From CAYVXT01 sp964455485 (GTDB taxonomy: Bacteria > Patescibacteriota > Minisyncoccia > Phycocordibacterales > WO2-35-19): DNA of 9,835 nt. Position 1 is the first letter of the stretch. Each line of letters begins with the position of its first letter. The position numbers and the translations under genes were made by a program. Positions 1 through 5,311 of this stretch are shown here, one piece after another. Below the pieces are notes generated by a model that searched no databases, was not told where the DNA came from, and saw only the letters and a program-made list of their open reading frames with translations. The stretch is from positions 1 to 9,835 of the forward strand of contig CAYVXT010000038.1 of the NCBI GenBank assembly GCA_964455485.1, written 5' to 3'.

Positions 1-7
1 TATTTCA

Positions 8-850
8 TTACTCTCTTATTTTAAACTTACTTACACTCACCACTCCCATTTCATCAATGTTATAACTGAAGTCGGCAACATAAGCATTGTGACCATCCTC
101 GTATTTTACTGTACCCAGTCCACCATGAGCTTCAAGGCTAGTTATGTAAAACTTACCACCCAATACTTCTTTTTTTGGAGAAAGATCACTCAAGCGCTCA
201 CTGATGTAATTTGCAATAGGCACATTTGGGTCTTGTGATTCAAATAAAGTTAAGCTTTGGGCTATGGAACGCACAACTTCAGCGTTAGTTTCATCTGCAA
301 ACTTGTTTAACGGTGGATGTACTACTACAACTCTGCTGCCTGTGGCAGACGATTTTGTGGTAAACACAAAGTAAGGCCCTTTACCCCGAGAAGTTTTAAC
401 TTTACTTTGCAAATTAACAATCTCCCCATCCAAATACAGCACGAAGCCATTTAATCCTGATTTTGTTTTAAATGGTTGCAAACCTTTGACACCAGTACAT
501 GAATATGACTCATTTGGACCATCAGCAGCACAAAGATTTTGCAATTCTTTCGATGCGGCTTTTACAAAATCTTCTCCTTCACTTCCCTTTATATCTATCA
601 CTCTTGCTTCTGCTACCCCATCTACGATATCACCCTCCACCCTACCAAAAACTACATTTTCAGGTAAATACACCTTCACATCCAAATTTTCAGGATATTC
701 AACTGAATACCCATACTGATCATTTTTATAAGTTTTGATAGTTATTGCATTCTCGACTTCATTAACATTTGTATTTCCCAACCTGCTATATATAAAAACT
801 GCAGTAGCAACGACAATCAACGTCAGAATCACATAAAGTAATGTTTTCAT
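8..850 (-). CDS. N-terminally anchored extracytoplasmic protein, function unknown
   Basis: A 280-residue protein starting MKTLLYV. Residues 4-22 form one hydrophobic helix after a single Lys, which reads as an uncleaved signal anchor (no lipobox Cys follows), so the soluble remainder should face outside. The next segment (YKNDQYGYSVEYPENL) resembles the opening of PsbP-like or related small secreted domains common in reduced bacteria; this is a resemblance only. Two Cys about 13 residues apart mid-protein could form a disulfide. A GTG two codons upstream (854-856) is in frame, but I prefer the ATG at 848-850 because a perfect extended -10 box ends seven bases before it, placing the transcript start on the ATG. 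The gene lies 23 nt after the exchanger stop but has this promoter of its own. No enzymatic motif was recognised. Confidence 0.8.
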   Translation of the reverse strand: MKTLLYVILTLIVVATAVFIYSRLGNTNVNEVENAITIKTYKNDQYGYSVEYPENLDVKVYLPENVVFGRVEGDIVDGVAEARVIDIKGSEGEDFVKAASKELQNLCAADGPNESYSCTGVKGLQPFKTKSGLNGFVLYLDGEIVNLQSKVKTSRGKGPYFVFTTKSSATGSRVVVVHPPLNKFADETNAEVVRSIAQSLTLFESQDPNVPIANYISERLSDLSPKKEVLGGKFYITSLEAHGGLGTVKYEDGHNAYVADFSYNIDEMGVVSVSKFKIRE

Positions 851-856
851 GGGCAC

Positions 857-865
857 ATTATATCA
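857..865 (-). promoter_or_regulatory. Extended -10 promoter, leaderless start
   Basis: Read on the minus strand the site is TGA-TATAAT, a full TGN extended -10 with consensus hexamer. Six bases (GTGCCC) separate it from the ATG at 850, so initiation at the usual distance would start the mRNA at the start codon. No convincing -35 is visible. The SRPBCC gene has the same nine bases with the same six-base gap. Confidence 0.7.
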
Positions 866-873
866 CAAGGCTT

Positions 874-1803
874 TCATCCGTTTGATATAAATTCAGTAAG
901 TGCAAAACACACCCAAAAAGCGAAAAGCATCCATGCTTCACGTTTACTTAAAGACCTACCAGAACGCATGAAATGAAATAGCAAAAAAGACGCCACAACC
1001 ATAAAGGCTCCTGTTATATAAATTATTTTTCTTGGAAAATAAAAAGGGCTTACTATAGCCAAAATACCTACCACCACGGTAGCATCAGCAAGGACCGTAC
1101 CTAATATATCGCCTACGGCTAGCGAATCATCATTTTTGCTTACCGATTTTATGGAAAACAAAAGTTCTGGCATTGTTGTACCAAGACCAACTATTAACAT
1201 ACCGATCAGTACCGGACTAATACCTATATAGTTTGCAATAGAAGTAGCAGACACCACAGTAAAATGAGCACCGAGCAGTAGTATCGACATACTCAAAAGT
1301 AACATAAAACCGTAGCGCAATTTATTCTTGCGGTTAACCTCACCTACTGACCCTCCGGTATTATTTTTCAGAGCAAGATAATAAAATACAGCACCAGTTA
1401 TGATGAGCGCCACACCTTCCAGTCTCGAAAAATGCCCATTAAGACCTAACACCAGTGGTACCAATAAAATAAATGGGTAGACTGTTCTGTTTTGGAGAAT
1501 CCTACTTTCAATTTTCAATCCCCTGTTTGCGATTAAAATTATAATCGAAAAAATTAAAGTAAGATCCGCAATATTTGAACCAAATAAAACACCTAGCCCA
1601 AACGCTGGCATACCAGAAAAAGCAGAACTTACCGAAATAAACGTTTCAGGTAATATCGATATTACAGCAACCACAATAAAACCAACTACATACTTTGATA
1701 TATTATAACTTTCGGCAAGAAGTGCAGAGTAACGCGTAGAAAGTGTAGCTCCGCGCACCACCATGAAAATTGATACAGCAAAAATGAATATGCTATTTAT
1801 CAT
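874..1803 (-). CDS. CaCA-family sodium/calcium (cation) exchanger
   Basis: A 309-residue polytopic membrane protein with two homologous halves, as in the Ca2+/cation antiporter superfamily (YrbG/NCX_Mj type). The first alpha repeat spans about residues 41-87 with the Pro52-Glu53 pair (ISILPETFIS) and GSNIAD; the second spans about 200-245 with Pro212-Glu213 (GTTMPELLFS) and GTVLAD. These Glu residues are the ion-binding acids of the family. About ten membrane segments are visible, split by a hydrophilic loop at 145-162. Length matches prokaryotic exchangers. Oddities: the Asn often seen after GSN-I-F is Asp in both repeats, and the second GS is GT, so ion preference could differ. It probably exchanges Ca2+ (or another cation) for Na+ or H+. 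The ATG at 1803 has no Shine-Dalgarno site; a TATATA extended -10 lies just upstream. Confidence 0.85.
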   Translation of the reverse strand: MINSIFIFAVSIFMVVRGATLSTRYSALLAESYNISKYVVGFIVVAVISILPETFISVSSAFSGMPAFGLGVLFGSNIADLTLIFSIIILIANRGLKIESRILQNRTVYPFILLVPLVLGLNGHFSRLEGVALIITGAVFYYLALKNNTGGSVGEVNRKNKLRYGFMLLLSMSILLLGAHFTVVSATSIANYIGISPVLIGMLIVGLGTTMPELLFSIKSVSKNDDSLAVGDILGTVLADATVVVGILAIVSPFYFPRKIIYITGAFMVVASFLLFHFMRSGRSLSKREAWMLFAFWVCFALTEFISNG

Positions 1804-1815
1804 TACATCAAAACT

Positions 1816-1824
1816 TATATAACA
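1816..1824 (-). promoter_or_regulatory. Extended -10 promoter of exchanger gene
   Basis: Minus-strand TG-T-TATATA ends 12 nt before the exchanger ATG, predicting a leader of only about 5-6 nt. It is divergent from the DinB promoter within the 130-bp intergenic region 1804-1933. No clear -35. Confidence 0.5.
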
Positions 1825-1898
1825 GACTCATAATATTGCACCAATAAAATACGGTATTGATCACTAATTATATATTGTTAAAGTAATTTTATGAAGTC

Positions 1899-1907
1899 TG
1901 CTATTAT
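1899..1907 (+). promoter_or_regulatory. Extended -10 promoter of DinB-like gene
   Basis: TGC-TATTAT is an extended -10 element (5 of 6 in the hexamer). It predicts a transcript start near 1914 and an AT-only leader of about 20 nt before the ATG at 1934, with no Shine-Dalgarno site. Confidence 0.5.
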
Positions 1908-1933
1908 ATCTAAATTAAAATTAATTTAATTTT

Positions 1934-2407
1934 ATGACAAACAAAGAATTCTTTTTGAAAATTATAAAGGACGAAGCTCCTCTATTTAGGAAAGCAATTG
2001 AAGCATTGCCTGAGGAAAAACATTCTCACAAGGTGCATGAGCGTTCACGCGAGGCGGGCAATTTGGCAGCACAGCTTGCCCTACAATGGAAAGCGATTTC
2101 GGGAGTAGTAGAGAGTGGCAACCCAACTTTTGATCCACACGAAATGCAAGGTCAAACCAAAGATAGCATGCTTTCAAAATTTGATGAAGGTATAGATGGT
2201 CTTAAAAAAGCTGTTGAAAATGTATCTGACGAGGAATGGGAAAATGGAGATGCTGCTATGGGAGAAATGTGGAAAGACAAAAAAGGCAATATGGCCTGGG
2301 GCTTCCTTTTTGATGCTATTCATCACCGAGGTCAGCTCACCACCTACTTGCGAGCAATGGGTGAAAAAGTTCCTGCCATCTACGGCCCTTCCGCCGACGA
2401 ACATTAA
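1934..2407 (+). CDS. DinB-family protein (DinB-like four-helix bundle)
   Basis: A 157-residue soluble protein, the usual length for the DinB/YfiT superfamily. The C-terminal signature is clear: IHHRGQLTTYLRAMG at about 129-143 followed by KVPAIYGPSAD, as in DinB proteins of the HHRGQLS-YLRPMG type. Many family members bind a divalent metal through three His residues, and some are thiol-S-transferases; most have no assigned reaction. Here the position that usually gives the first His (LAWH) is Gln47 (LAAQ), while His130 and His131 are present with Asp127 before them. Metal binding is therefore uncertain and no activity should be assigned. It is the only plus-strand gene, monocistronic, with its own promoter and terminator. 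Confidence 0.85.
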   Translation: MTNKEFFLKIIKDEAPLFRKAIEALPEEKHSHKVHERSREAGNLAAQLALQWKAISGVVESGNPTFDPHEMQGQTKDSMLSKFDEGIDGLKKAVENVSDEEWENGDAAMGEMWKDKKGNMAWGFLFDAIHHRGQLTTYLRAMGEKVPAIYGPSADEH

Positions 2408-2436
2408 TTTAAAATAAAGGTTACCTATTCAGAAAG

Positions 2437-2468
2437 AGTGAGTGCGTAGCAGCACTCACTTCTTTGTA
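2437..2468 (+). terminator. Intrinsic terminator after DinB-like gene
   Basis: A 9-bp perfect stem AGTGAGTGC / GCACTCACT (2437-2445 and 2452-2460) with a 6-nt loop is followed by TTCTTTGT. It lies 30 nt after the DinB stop. Confidence 0.75.
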
Positions 2469-2500
2469 ATTGAAAGGAGTAGTTTATGGTTTTATAATTT

Positions 2501-2533
2501 TAAGTAAAAGATTAGCGGCGCCTATGCGCCGCT
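2501..2533 (-). terminator. Probable terminator after the 121-aa gene
   Basis: A 7-bp GC stem AGCGGCG / CGCCGCT (2514-2520 and 2527-2533) with a 6-nt loop. On the minus strand it is followed by AATCTTTTACTT, a moderate T tract. It is 78 nt downstream of the stop at 2611; I see no gene in between. Confidence 0.55.
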
Positions 2534-2610
2534 TGTAAAGTCACTCCCCTTTCTTTTCAAACCATCAAAGCCGATCTGATTTAGAAATTCATCTCGCGCC
2601 GGAGGCACAC

Positions 2611-2976
2611 TCAAGGCAAAATTTCTCTGTGAACTGGTGCGTAATACCATTCATGAACAAACTCCAAGAACTTTACTACAAGAAATTCTCGTTCAGCCCG
2701 AACCGGTGTGAACACTTCAATCTTGGGAACAACCTTGTCCCTAAAAAGATTGAGAGCGCTCTCGTAGAAAATGTTGTTTGCCGACTTGACCATGGTACTA
2801 TGTGGGTAAGGATACTGGGTAGCCCCCGCCATCAGTCCCCAATAGAAAGCAGTTTCGTTGAGCCGCCCTCCAGCAATATCACAGTCGAATATTTGCTCCC
2901 ACACCAATCTTTTGAATTCTTCAAGGAGCTCTTGTCGTTGAGCTTCTCTGTGCTGCATTTCTTCAAAATCTTCCAT
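2611..2976 (-). CDS. Hypothetical protein, 121 aa
   Basis: A soluble, acidic and aromatic-rich protein beginning MEDFEEMQHREAQRQELLEE, probably largely helical at the N-terminus. No domain recognised. The start is supported by GGGAG six bases before the ATG (2983-2987), a clear Shine-Dalgarno site of the kind shared by the short-gene blocks and absent from the AT-rich genes around. The terminator of the upstream membrane-protein genes ends 34 bp before this start, so it should have its own promoter; a TAGTAT at 2994-2999 could be a -10, but I find no matching -35. The protein contains two Cys-poor halves with NETAFYWGL and HSTMVKSANN segments that did not suggest a family. Reality of the gene: likely, from the ribosome site, composition and following terminator. 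Confidence 0.65.
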   Translation of the reverse strand: MEDFEEMQHREAQRQELLEEFKRLVWEQIFDCDIAGGRLNETAFYWGLMAGATQYPYPHSTMVKSANNIFYESALNLFRDKVVPKIEVFTPVRAEREFLVVKFLEFVHEWYYAPVHREILP

Positions 2977-3010
2977 AAATATCTCCCATTCCGATACTAC
3001 ACTCTTTCAT

Positions 3011-3042
3011 ACAAAAAGAAAACCGCCGACAGAAGCCGGCAG
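3011..3042 (-). terminator. Intrinsic terminator of the small membrane-protein unit
   Basis: On the minus strand CTGCCGGC pairs with GTCGGCGG (8 bp including two G-U) around a TTCT tetraloop, followed by TTTTCTTTTTG. This is the strongest classical terminator in the region and closes transcription from the genes at 3182-3816. Confidence 0.85.
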
Positions 3043-3151
3043 TTCTAAATCCGCGAGGAAAATTATTTAGGGGGCAGATCTGGATAGAAGTGAGGCACAC
3101 AGGTCTGCTTCATATATTTTCTGTGCCTGCACTCGGACGAGGGGTGTCGTA

Positions 3152-3178
3152 CCTGGGCGATCGGTGACCTCGCCCAGG
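3152..3178 (-). other. Perfect 9-bp hairpin immediately after a stop codon
   Basis: CCTGGGCGA and TCGCCCAGG (3152-3160, 3170-3178) form a perfect 9-bp stem; the 9-nt loop itself contains the palindrome GGTGACC. It starts 3 nt after the stop of the 99-aa gene on the minus strand. There is no T tract, so it is more likely a 3'-end stabiliser or processing site than a terminator; the real terminator is about 110 nt further on. The stretch between (3043-3151) holds no supported gene. Confidence 0.5.
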
Positions 3179-3181
3179 AAG

Positions 3182-3481
3182 CTACGAGCAGTAGCATTCC
3201 CTTTTCTTCTTGAGCTGCTCGACGATGAAGCCGAGCAGGAAACCCGGTGCCCCGGCGATGCCGAGGAACAGGCCCATAGTGGCGATGACGCCAATCTGGG
3301 GATTCACGGCCGTAAGGATCACGGCCAGAGCCCAGGAGGCACCCATCATCCAGCCGAACACGCACTTCGTGAACAGGTCGGCGGTCTTAGTGATCAGGCA
3401 GAATGAGCCCAAAGCACCGAAGGTCAGTAACACGTTCATGATCGCGATTGATGTAACTGCGTACTGCGATTGGCAAATCAT
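3182..3481 (-). CDS. Small polytopic membrane protein, 99 aa, unknown
   Basis: Starts MICQSQYAVTS at the ATG 3481, chosen because AGGAG lies 7 nt upstream (3489-3493); the open frame continues further upstream but through the shared leader sequence. Three hydrophobic segments are visible (about residues 10-30, 42-62 and 66-88), the last two Gly/Ala-rich, ending in a basic tail EQLKKKRECYCS with two Cys near the C-terminus. No family recognised. It is 83 nt downstream of another small membrane protein (stop at 3565), and their leaders share a 23-nt sequence, so they probably form one unit. Base composition is clearly GC-richer than in the flanking AT-rich genes. Confidence 0.7.
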   Translation of the reverse strand: MICQSQYAVTSIAIMNVLLTFGALGSFCLITKTADLFTKCVFGWMMGASWALAVILTAVNPQIGVIATMGLFLGIAGAPGFLLGFIVEQLKKKRECYCS

Positions 3482-3498
3482 GCGTTTTCTCCTCTTTC

Positions 3499-3523
3499 CA
3501 AAGAACTTCTTCCTGAATCTCGG
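3499..3523 (-). repeat. Leader repeat, copy A
   Basis: Minus strand: CCGAGATTCAGG then AAGAAGTTCTTTG, located 18 nt before the start codon of the 99-aa protein. It matches copy B (3828-3850) apart from one substitution and a 2-nt insertion. It contains the small inverted repeat GATTCAGGAA..TTC and precedes the AGGAG site. Confidence 0.6.
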
Positions 3524-3564
3524 CCAACGAATTAAATTCGCGAGCCCAGTACAGAAGGTCACCT

Positions 3565-3816
3565 CTACCTGAAGTGACCCGTGAAGTACAGAACCAGGAG
3601 AGCACCTGTTACTGTACCAAAAATGAATTGCCTGTACTCTCGCCAGGCCCAGCGTACGAATCTGCTAAGCTGTCGATGGATTCCTTTGTAGATCGCTCGA
3701 AGCGCCCGGCGATATCTGGTGTGAGCCCACGGCGTCGGCCTCAACATTATGTCGAAGCCGAACAACATTATTCCAATGACCAGAGCGAAGTAGAAAACCA
3801 CGTTTAACAGGTTCAT
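3565..3816 (-). CDS. Small membrane protein, 83 aa, unknown
   Basis: MNLLNVVFYFALVIGIMLFG begins with a hydrophobic helix, followed by a strongly basic, aromatic middle (about residues 27-63, rich in Arg and Trp) and a second hydrophobic helix at about 66-80. The basic loop suggests a two-pass hairpin with the loop on the cytoplasmic side. Start supported by GAGGA 7 nt upstream. No family recognised. The frame overlaps another long plus-strand frame, but membrane pattern, ribosome site and shared leader favour this one. Confidence 0.65.
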   Translation of the reverse strand: MNLLNVVFYFALVIGIMLFGFDIMLRPTPWAHTRYRRALRAIYKGIHRQLSRFVRWAWREYRQFIFGTVTGALLVLYFTGHFR

Positions 3817-3827
3817 TTCAATTTCCT

Positions 3828-3850
3828 CAAAGAACTTTCCTGAATCTCAG
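3828..3850 (-). repeat. Leader repeat, copy B
   Basis: Minus strand: CTGAGATTCAGG then AAAGTTCTTTG, directly abutting the GAGGA ribosome site of the 83-aa protein. In RNA, CUGA-gau-UCAG and AAAG-uu-CUUU could form two small hairpins next to the ribosome site. Confidence 0.6.
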
Positions 3851-3855
3851 TCCAC

Positions 3856-3874
3856 CACTTCGACAAGCTCAGTG
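3856..3874. repeat. REP-like imperfect palindrome
   Basis: CACT-TCGACAAGCTC-AGTG has complementary ends and a TTCGACAAGCTCAG core that I recall as a widespread extragenic repeat in several bacterial groups. Only one copy is present here, 40 nt upstream of the 83-aa gene. Family assignment is from memory. Confidence 0.35.
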
Positions 3875-3965
3875 TAAACAAGCTTTCTAAGTGACGAAAC
3901 CAGATCAGGAGCCCAAAACCATGTGAGGTATTGAGCTCAGGCGAACAAGTCGCTCTCTGAAGGTA

Positions 3966-4274
3966 CTACACGAGATCGCCGTCGGGAGTCGCGAACAACG
4001 GGACTTCTTGGGGCGCGGCCGCCGCGATGACCTGCATGACTTCGAACAGTGTTTCGCCTTCGACTTCCTCGATGGCGCCATTGCAGGTATTGTGACGACC
4101 AACAAACCGGTAGGTCACCTCGTGACCATTTTCGGACACCATGAGGGACGAGCGGCTGAGCGGGGCGTTACCACCACGAGAACGGTCGTCACTGGCGATC
4201 GAGATTTCGAATCCGCGGAACTGAATACGATGGATAGCTTCACCCGAGCTTCTGGGACGGTCTGCGTAGATCAT
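3966..4274 (-). CDS. Hypothetical soluble protein, 102 aa
   Basis: Begins MIYADRPRSSGEAIHRIQFR. The pattern of alternating residues (GFEISIASDD, EVTYRFVGRH) suggests a beta-rich fold with a C-terminal Ala-rich helix (LFEVMQVIAAAAP). No family recognised. Start is well supported: AGGAG 7 nt before the ATG and a -35/-10 promoter 19 nt further up. GC-rich with many CG-containing codons, unlike the AT-rich SRPBCC gene upstream. No terminator is visible at its 3' end; 149 bp separate it from the next minus-strand start, so co-transcription with the two small membrane proteins is possible. Confidence 0.75.
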   Translation of the reverse strand: MIYADRPRSSGEAIHRIQFRGFEISIASDDRSRGGNAPLSRSSLMVSENGHEVTYRFVGRHNTCNGAIEEVEGETLFEVMQVIAAAAPQEVPLFATPDGDLV

Positions 4275-4292
4275 GTAAGTTCTCCTGCTAAT

Positions 4293-4329
4293 AGTATATC
4301 AAACTACACCCCAAAAGTCAAGAGGTGTA
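4293..4329 (-). promoter_or_regulatory. -35/-10 promoter with flanking dyad
   Basis: Minus strand: TTGACT (4316-4321), 17-nt spacer, TATACT (4293-4298). Inverted arms TACACC and GGTGTA (4305-4310 and 4324-4329) bracket the -35, with ACAC and GTGT exactly 15 nt apart. The layout recurs at 9298-9335, suggesting a repressor or activator site or a conserved promoter type. Confidence 0.75.
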
Positions 4330-4356
4330 AAGAGGAGTGAAATCAAACTGCTAGTC

Positions 4357-4803
4357 TTACTTTTCAACCTTTTTCTTCAGCTCATCAATGACAGCCTTTT
4401 CCCAAAATTTCATGGAAAACCAACCAATAAGTGGTTTGGCAACTATCCGAAGCCAAGGTTTATGAATAGCAACTTGGTAAGTATAATCAATCAAAGTTCC
4501 TTCTTTACTTTCAGAAAGTAAAAATTTCTCATGACCGGAAGTTCCAAATTTTGGACTTTCGTTGTCGGAAACATATCCTTTTAGAGGAATGATCTCTGTT
4601 TTCATTTTTACTGGAAACTTTTGCCCAAACGATTTAACGCTTGCATTCATTTCCAAATGATTTCCTTCACGCCTTATTATTTGTATAGATTCTGCAACTT
4701 TTGGAAAATACTCAGGAAATTTTTCAAAGTCAGTCATCACTTCAAACACTTGGTTCAGAGGAGCTTTGATGAGCCACTTTGCATGGAGATTAATATCTTT
4801 CAT
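4357..4803 (-). CDS. SRPBCC (START-like/polyketide cyclase) family protein
   Basis: A 148-residue soluble protein with the SRPBCC order: an opening strand and helix (HAKWLIKAPLNQVFEVMTDF), the typical FEKFPEYFPKVAES turn at about 27-40, then a curved sheet and a long C-terminal helix (FWEKAVIDELKKKVEK) that closes the lipid-binding cavity. Family members bind hydrophobic ligands such as coenzyme Q, lipids or polyketides; the WP-FP motif style recalls the coenzyme Q-binding/COQ10 and cyclase subgroups, but no ligand can be named. Length is normal. No Shine-Dalgarno site: the extended -10 ends 6 nt before the ATG, predicting a leaderless mRNA. Monocistronic; no terminator hairpin was seen at its 3' end. 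Confidence 0.82.
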   Translation of the reverse strand: MKDINLHAKWLIKAPLNQVFEVMTDFEKFPEYFPKVAESIQIIRREGNHLEMNASVKSFGQKFPVKMKTEIIPLKGYVSDNESPKFGTSGHEKFLLSESKEGTLIDYTYQVAIHKPWLRIVAKPLIGWFSMKFWEKAVIDELKKKVEK

Positions 4804-4809
4804 ATATAA

Positions 4810-4818
4810 ATTATATCA
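4810..4818 (-). promoter_or_regulatory. Extended -10 promoter, leaderless start
   Basis: TGA-TATAAT on the minus strand followed by six bases (TTATAT) and the ATG at 4803. Same nine-base element and same gap as at 857-865. No -35 recognised. Confidence 0.7.
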
Positions 4819-4882
4819 GAAAAAATAATCACGTTGTTTGCTTCGCTATAATTTTAGAGTTTCAAAAATAGAAGTTTTATAT

Positions 4883-5197
4883 AATGAAAGGGCTCACCCT
4901 ATGAGGTGAGCCGCTGGAGCGAGATTTTAAGGACGTCTGATTATTTCGTCCCGAGCACATATATCCGTGCAACTCGCTGGATTGGTTATAAATGGCAAGT
5001 CAGACTTATAGTCTGCTCCCAGTAGCTTTGCGGAAATCAGCATCCGCTTGGCCGAGAGGAATTTCACCTCTCATTTTGAGCTCGGAGGAGCTCGGATCAA
5101 AAGAACAGTGTGAAGCGGGGCTGTGTTCGCGTCGCAAACCTGCAGCCTGCATGGTTTACCCGACGTCGTGTCAGGTTAGCACCATTCCGCCTCACTG
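4883..5197 (-). ncRNA. Probable structured non-coding RNA, about 315 nt, family unknown
   Basis: This is the long gene-free stretch between the SRPBCC and GrpB genes. It has its own near-consensus promoter and a terminal hairpin, and in between a chain of helices on the minus strand. Seen helices: outer ACAGTG/CACTGT (5193-5198 with 5105-5110) enclosing CCTGAC/GTCGGG (5170-5175, 5159-5164) and GTTTGC/GCGAAC (5134-5139, 5125-5130, 3-nt loop); GAGAGG/CCTCTC (5067-5072, 5054-5059); GCGGA/TCCGC (5043-5047, 5030-5034); CAGACT/AGTCTG (5010-5015, 5001-5006); and GCGAG/CTCGC (4973-4977, 4919-4923) enclosing GCAC/GTGC and GGACG/CGTCC. It is GC-richer than its surroundings, as expected for a folded RNA. 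I looked for hallmarks of tmRNA, RNase P RNA and SRP RNA by eye and did not find them. Confidence 0.7.
4885..4912 (-). terminator. 3' hairpin/terminator of the ncRNA
   Basis: An 8-bp perfect stem GGCTCACC / GGTGAGCC (4891-4898, 4905-4912) with a 6-nt loop, followed on the minus strand by CTTTCATTATAT. The tail is T-rich but broken, so termination is probable rather than certain. Confidence 0.6.
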
Positions 5198-5202
5198 TTT
5201 AA

Positions 5203-5230
5203 AGTATAGCATACTCATATATTTTGTCAA
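5203..5230 (-). promoter_or_regulatory. Strong promoter of the ncRNA
   Basis: Minus strand: perfect TTGACA (5225-5230), 16-nt spacer ending in TGC, then TATACT (5203-5208), i.e. -35 and extended -10 together. It is the best promoter in the window and has no protein start downstream. Predicted RNA start near 5196-5198. Confidence 0.8.
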
Positions 5231-5258
5231 GCATAATACACATTTTGTAAATATCAAA

Positions 5259-5285
5259 GAAAAAATAGCCTTACAAAATAAGGGC
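5259..5285 (-). terminator. Intrinsic terminator after GrpB gene
   Basis: Minus strand: GCCCTTA pairs with TAAGGC (one bulged C) around TTTTG, followed by TATTTTTTC. It lies 27 nt after the GrpB stop and just upstream of the ncRNA promoter, separating the two. Confidence 0.7.
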
Positions 5286-5311
5286 ATCATAAGAACATGA
5301 GAAAAACGAAG

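Noticed and set aside
1986..2404. Antisense frames over the DinB-like gene
   Set aside because: They are shadows of a well-conserved protein with its own promoter and terminator.
2473..2500. AAAGGAG followed by ATG at 2486 on the plus strand
   Set aside because: The frame closes after three codons (M-V-L-stop) and lies downstream of a terminator; too short to support.
3063..3365. Minus-strand frame of 100 codons overlapping the 99-aa membrane protein, including a 16-codon ATG ORF at 3063-3113
   Set aside because: Arg/His-rich out-of-frame translation of GC-rich DNA; no Shine-Dalgarno site before either ATG; the membrane-protein frame has the ribosome site.
4883..5197. tmRNA, RNase P RNA or SRP RNA
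   Set aside because: By eye there is no tRNA-like end with a TUCGAAU-type loop and tag frame, no GAGGAAAGUCC-type core, and no GGAAGGAAGCA-type SRP tip. A divergent member cannot be fully excluded without a covariance search.
4992..5300. Plus-strand open frame of 102 codons
   Set aside because: It runs antisense across the structured RNA and through the ncRNA promoter and the GrpB terminator, has no ribosome site, and its sequence shows no domain or membrane pattern.
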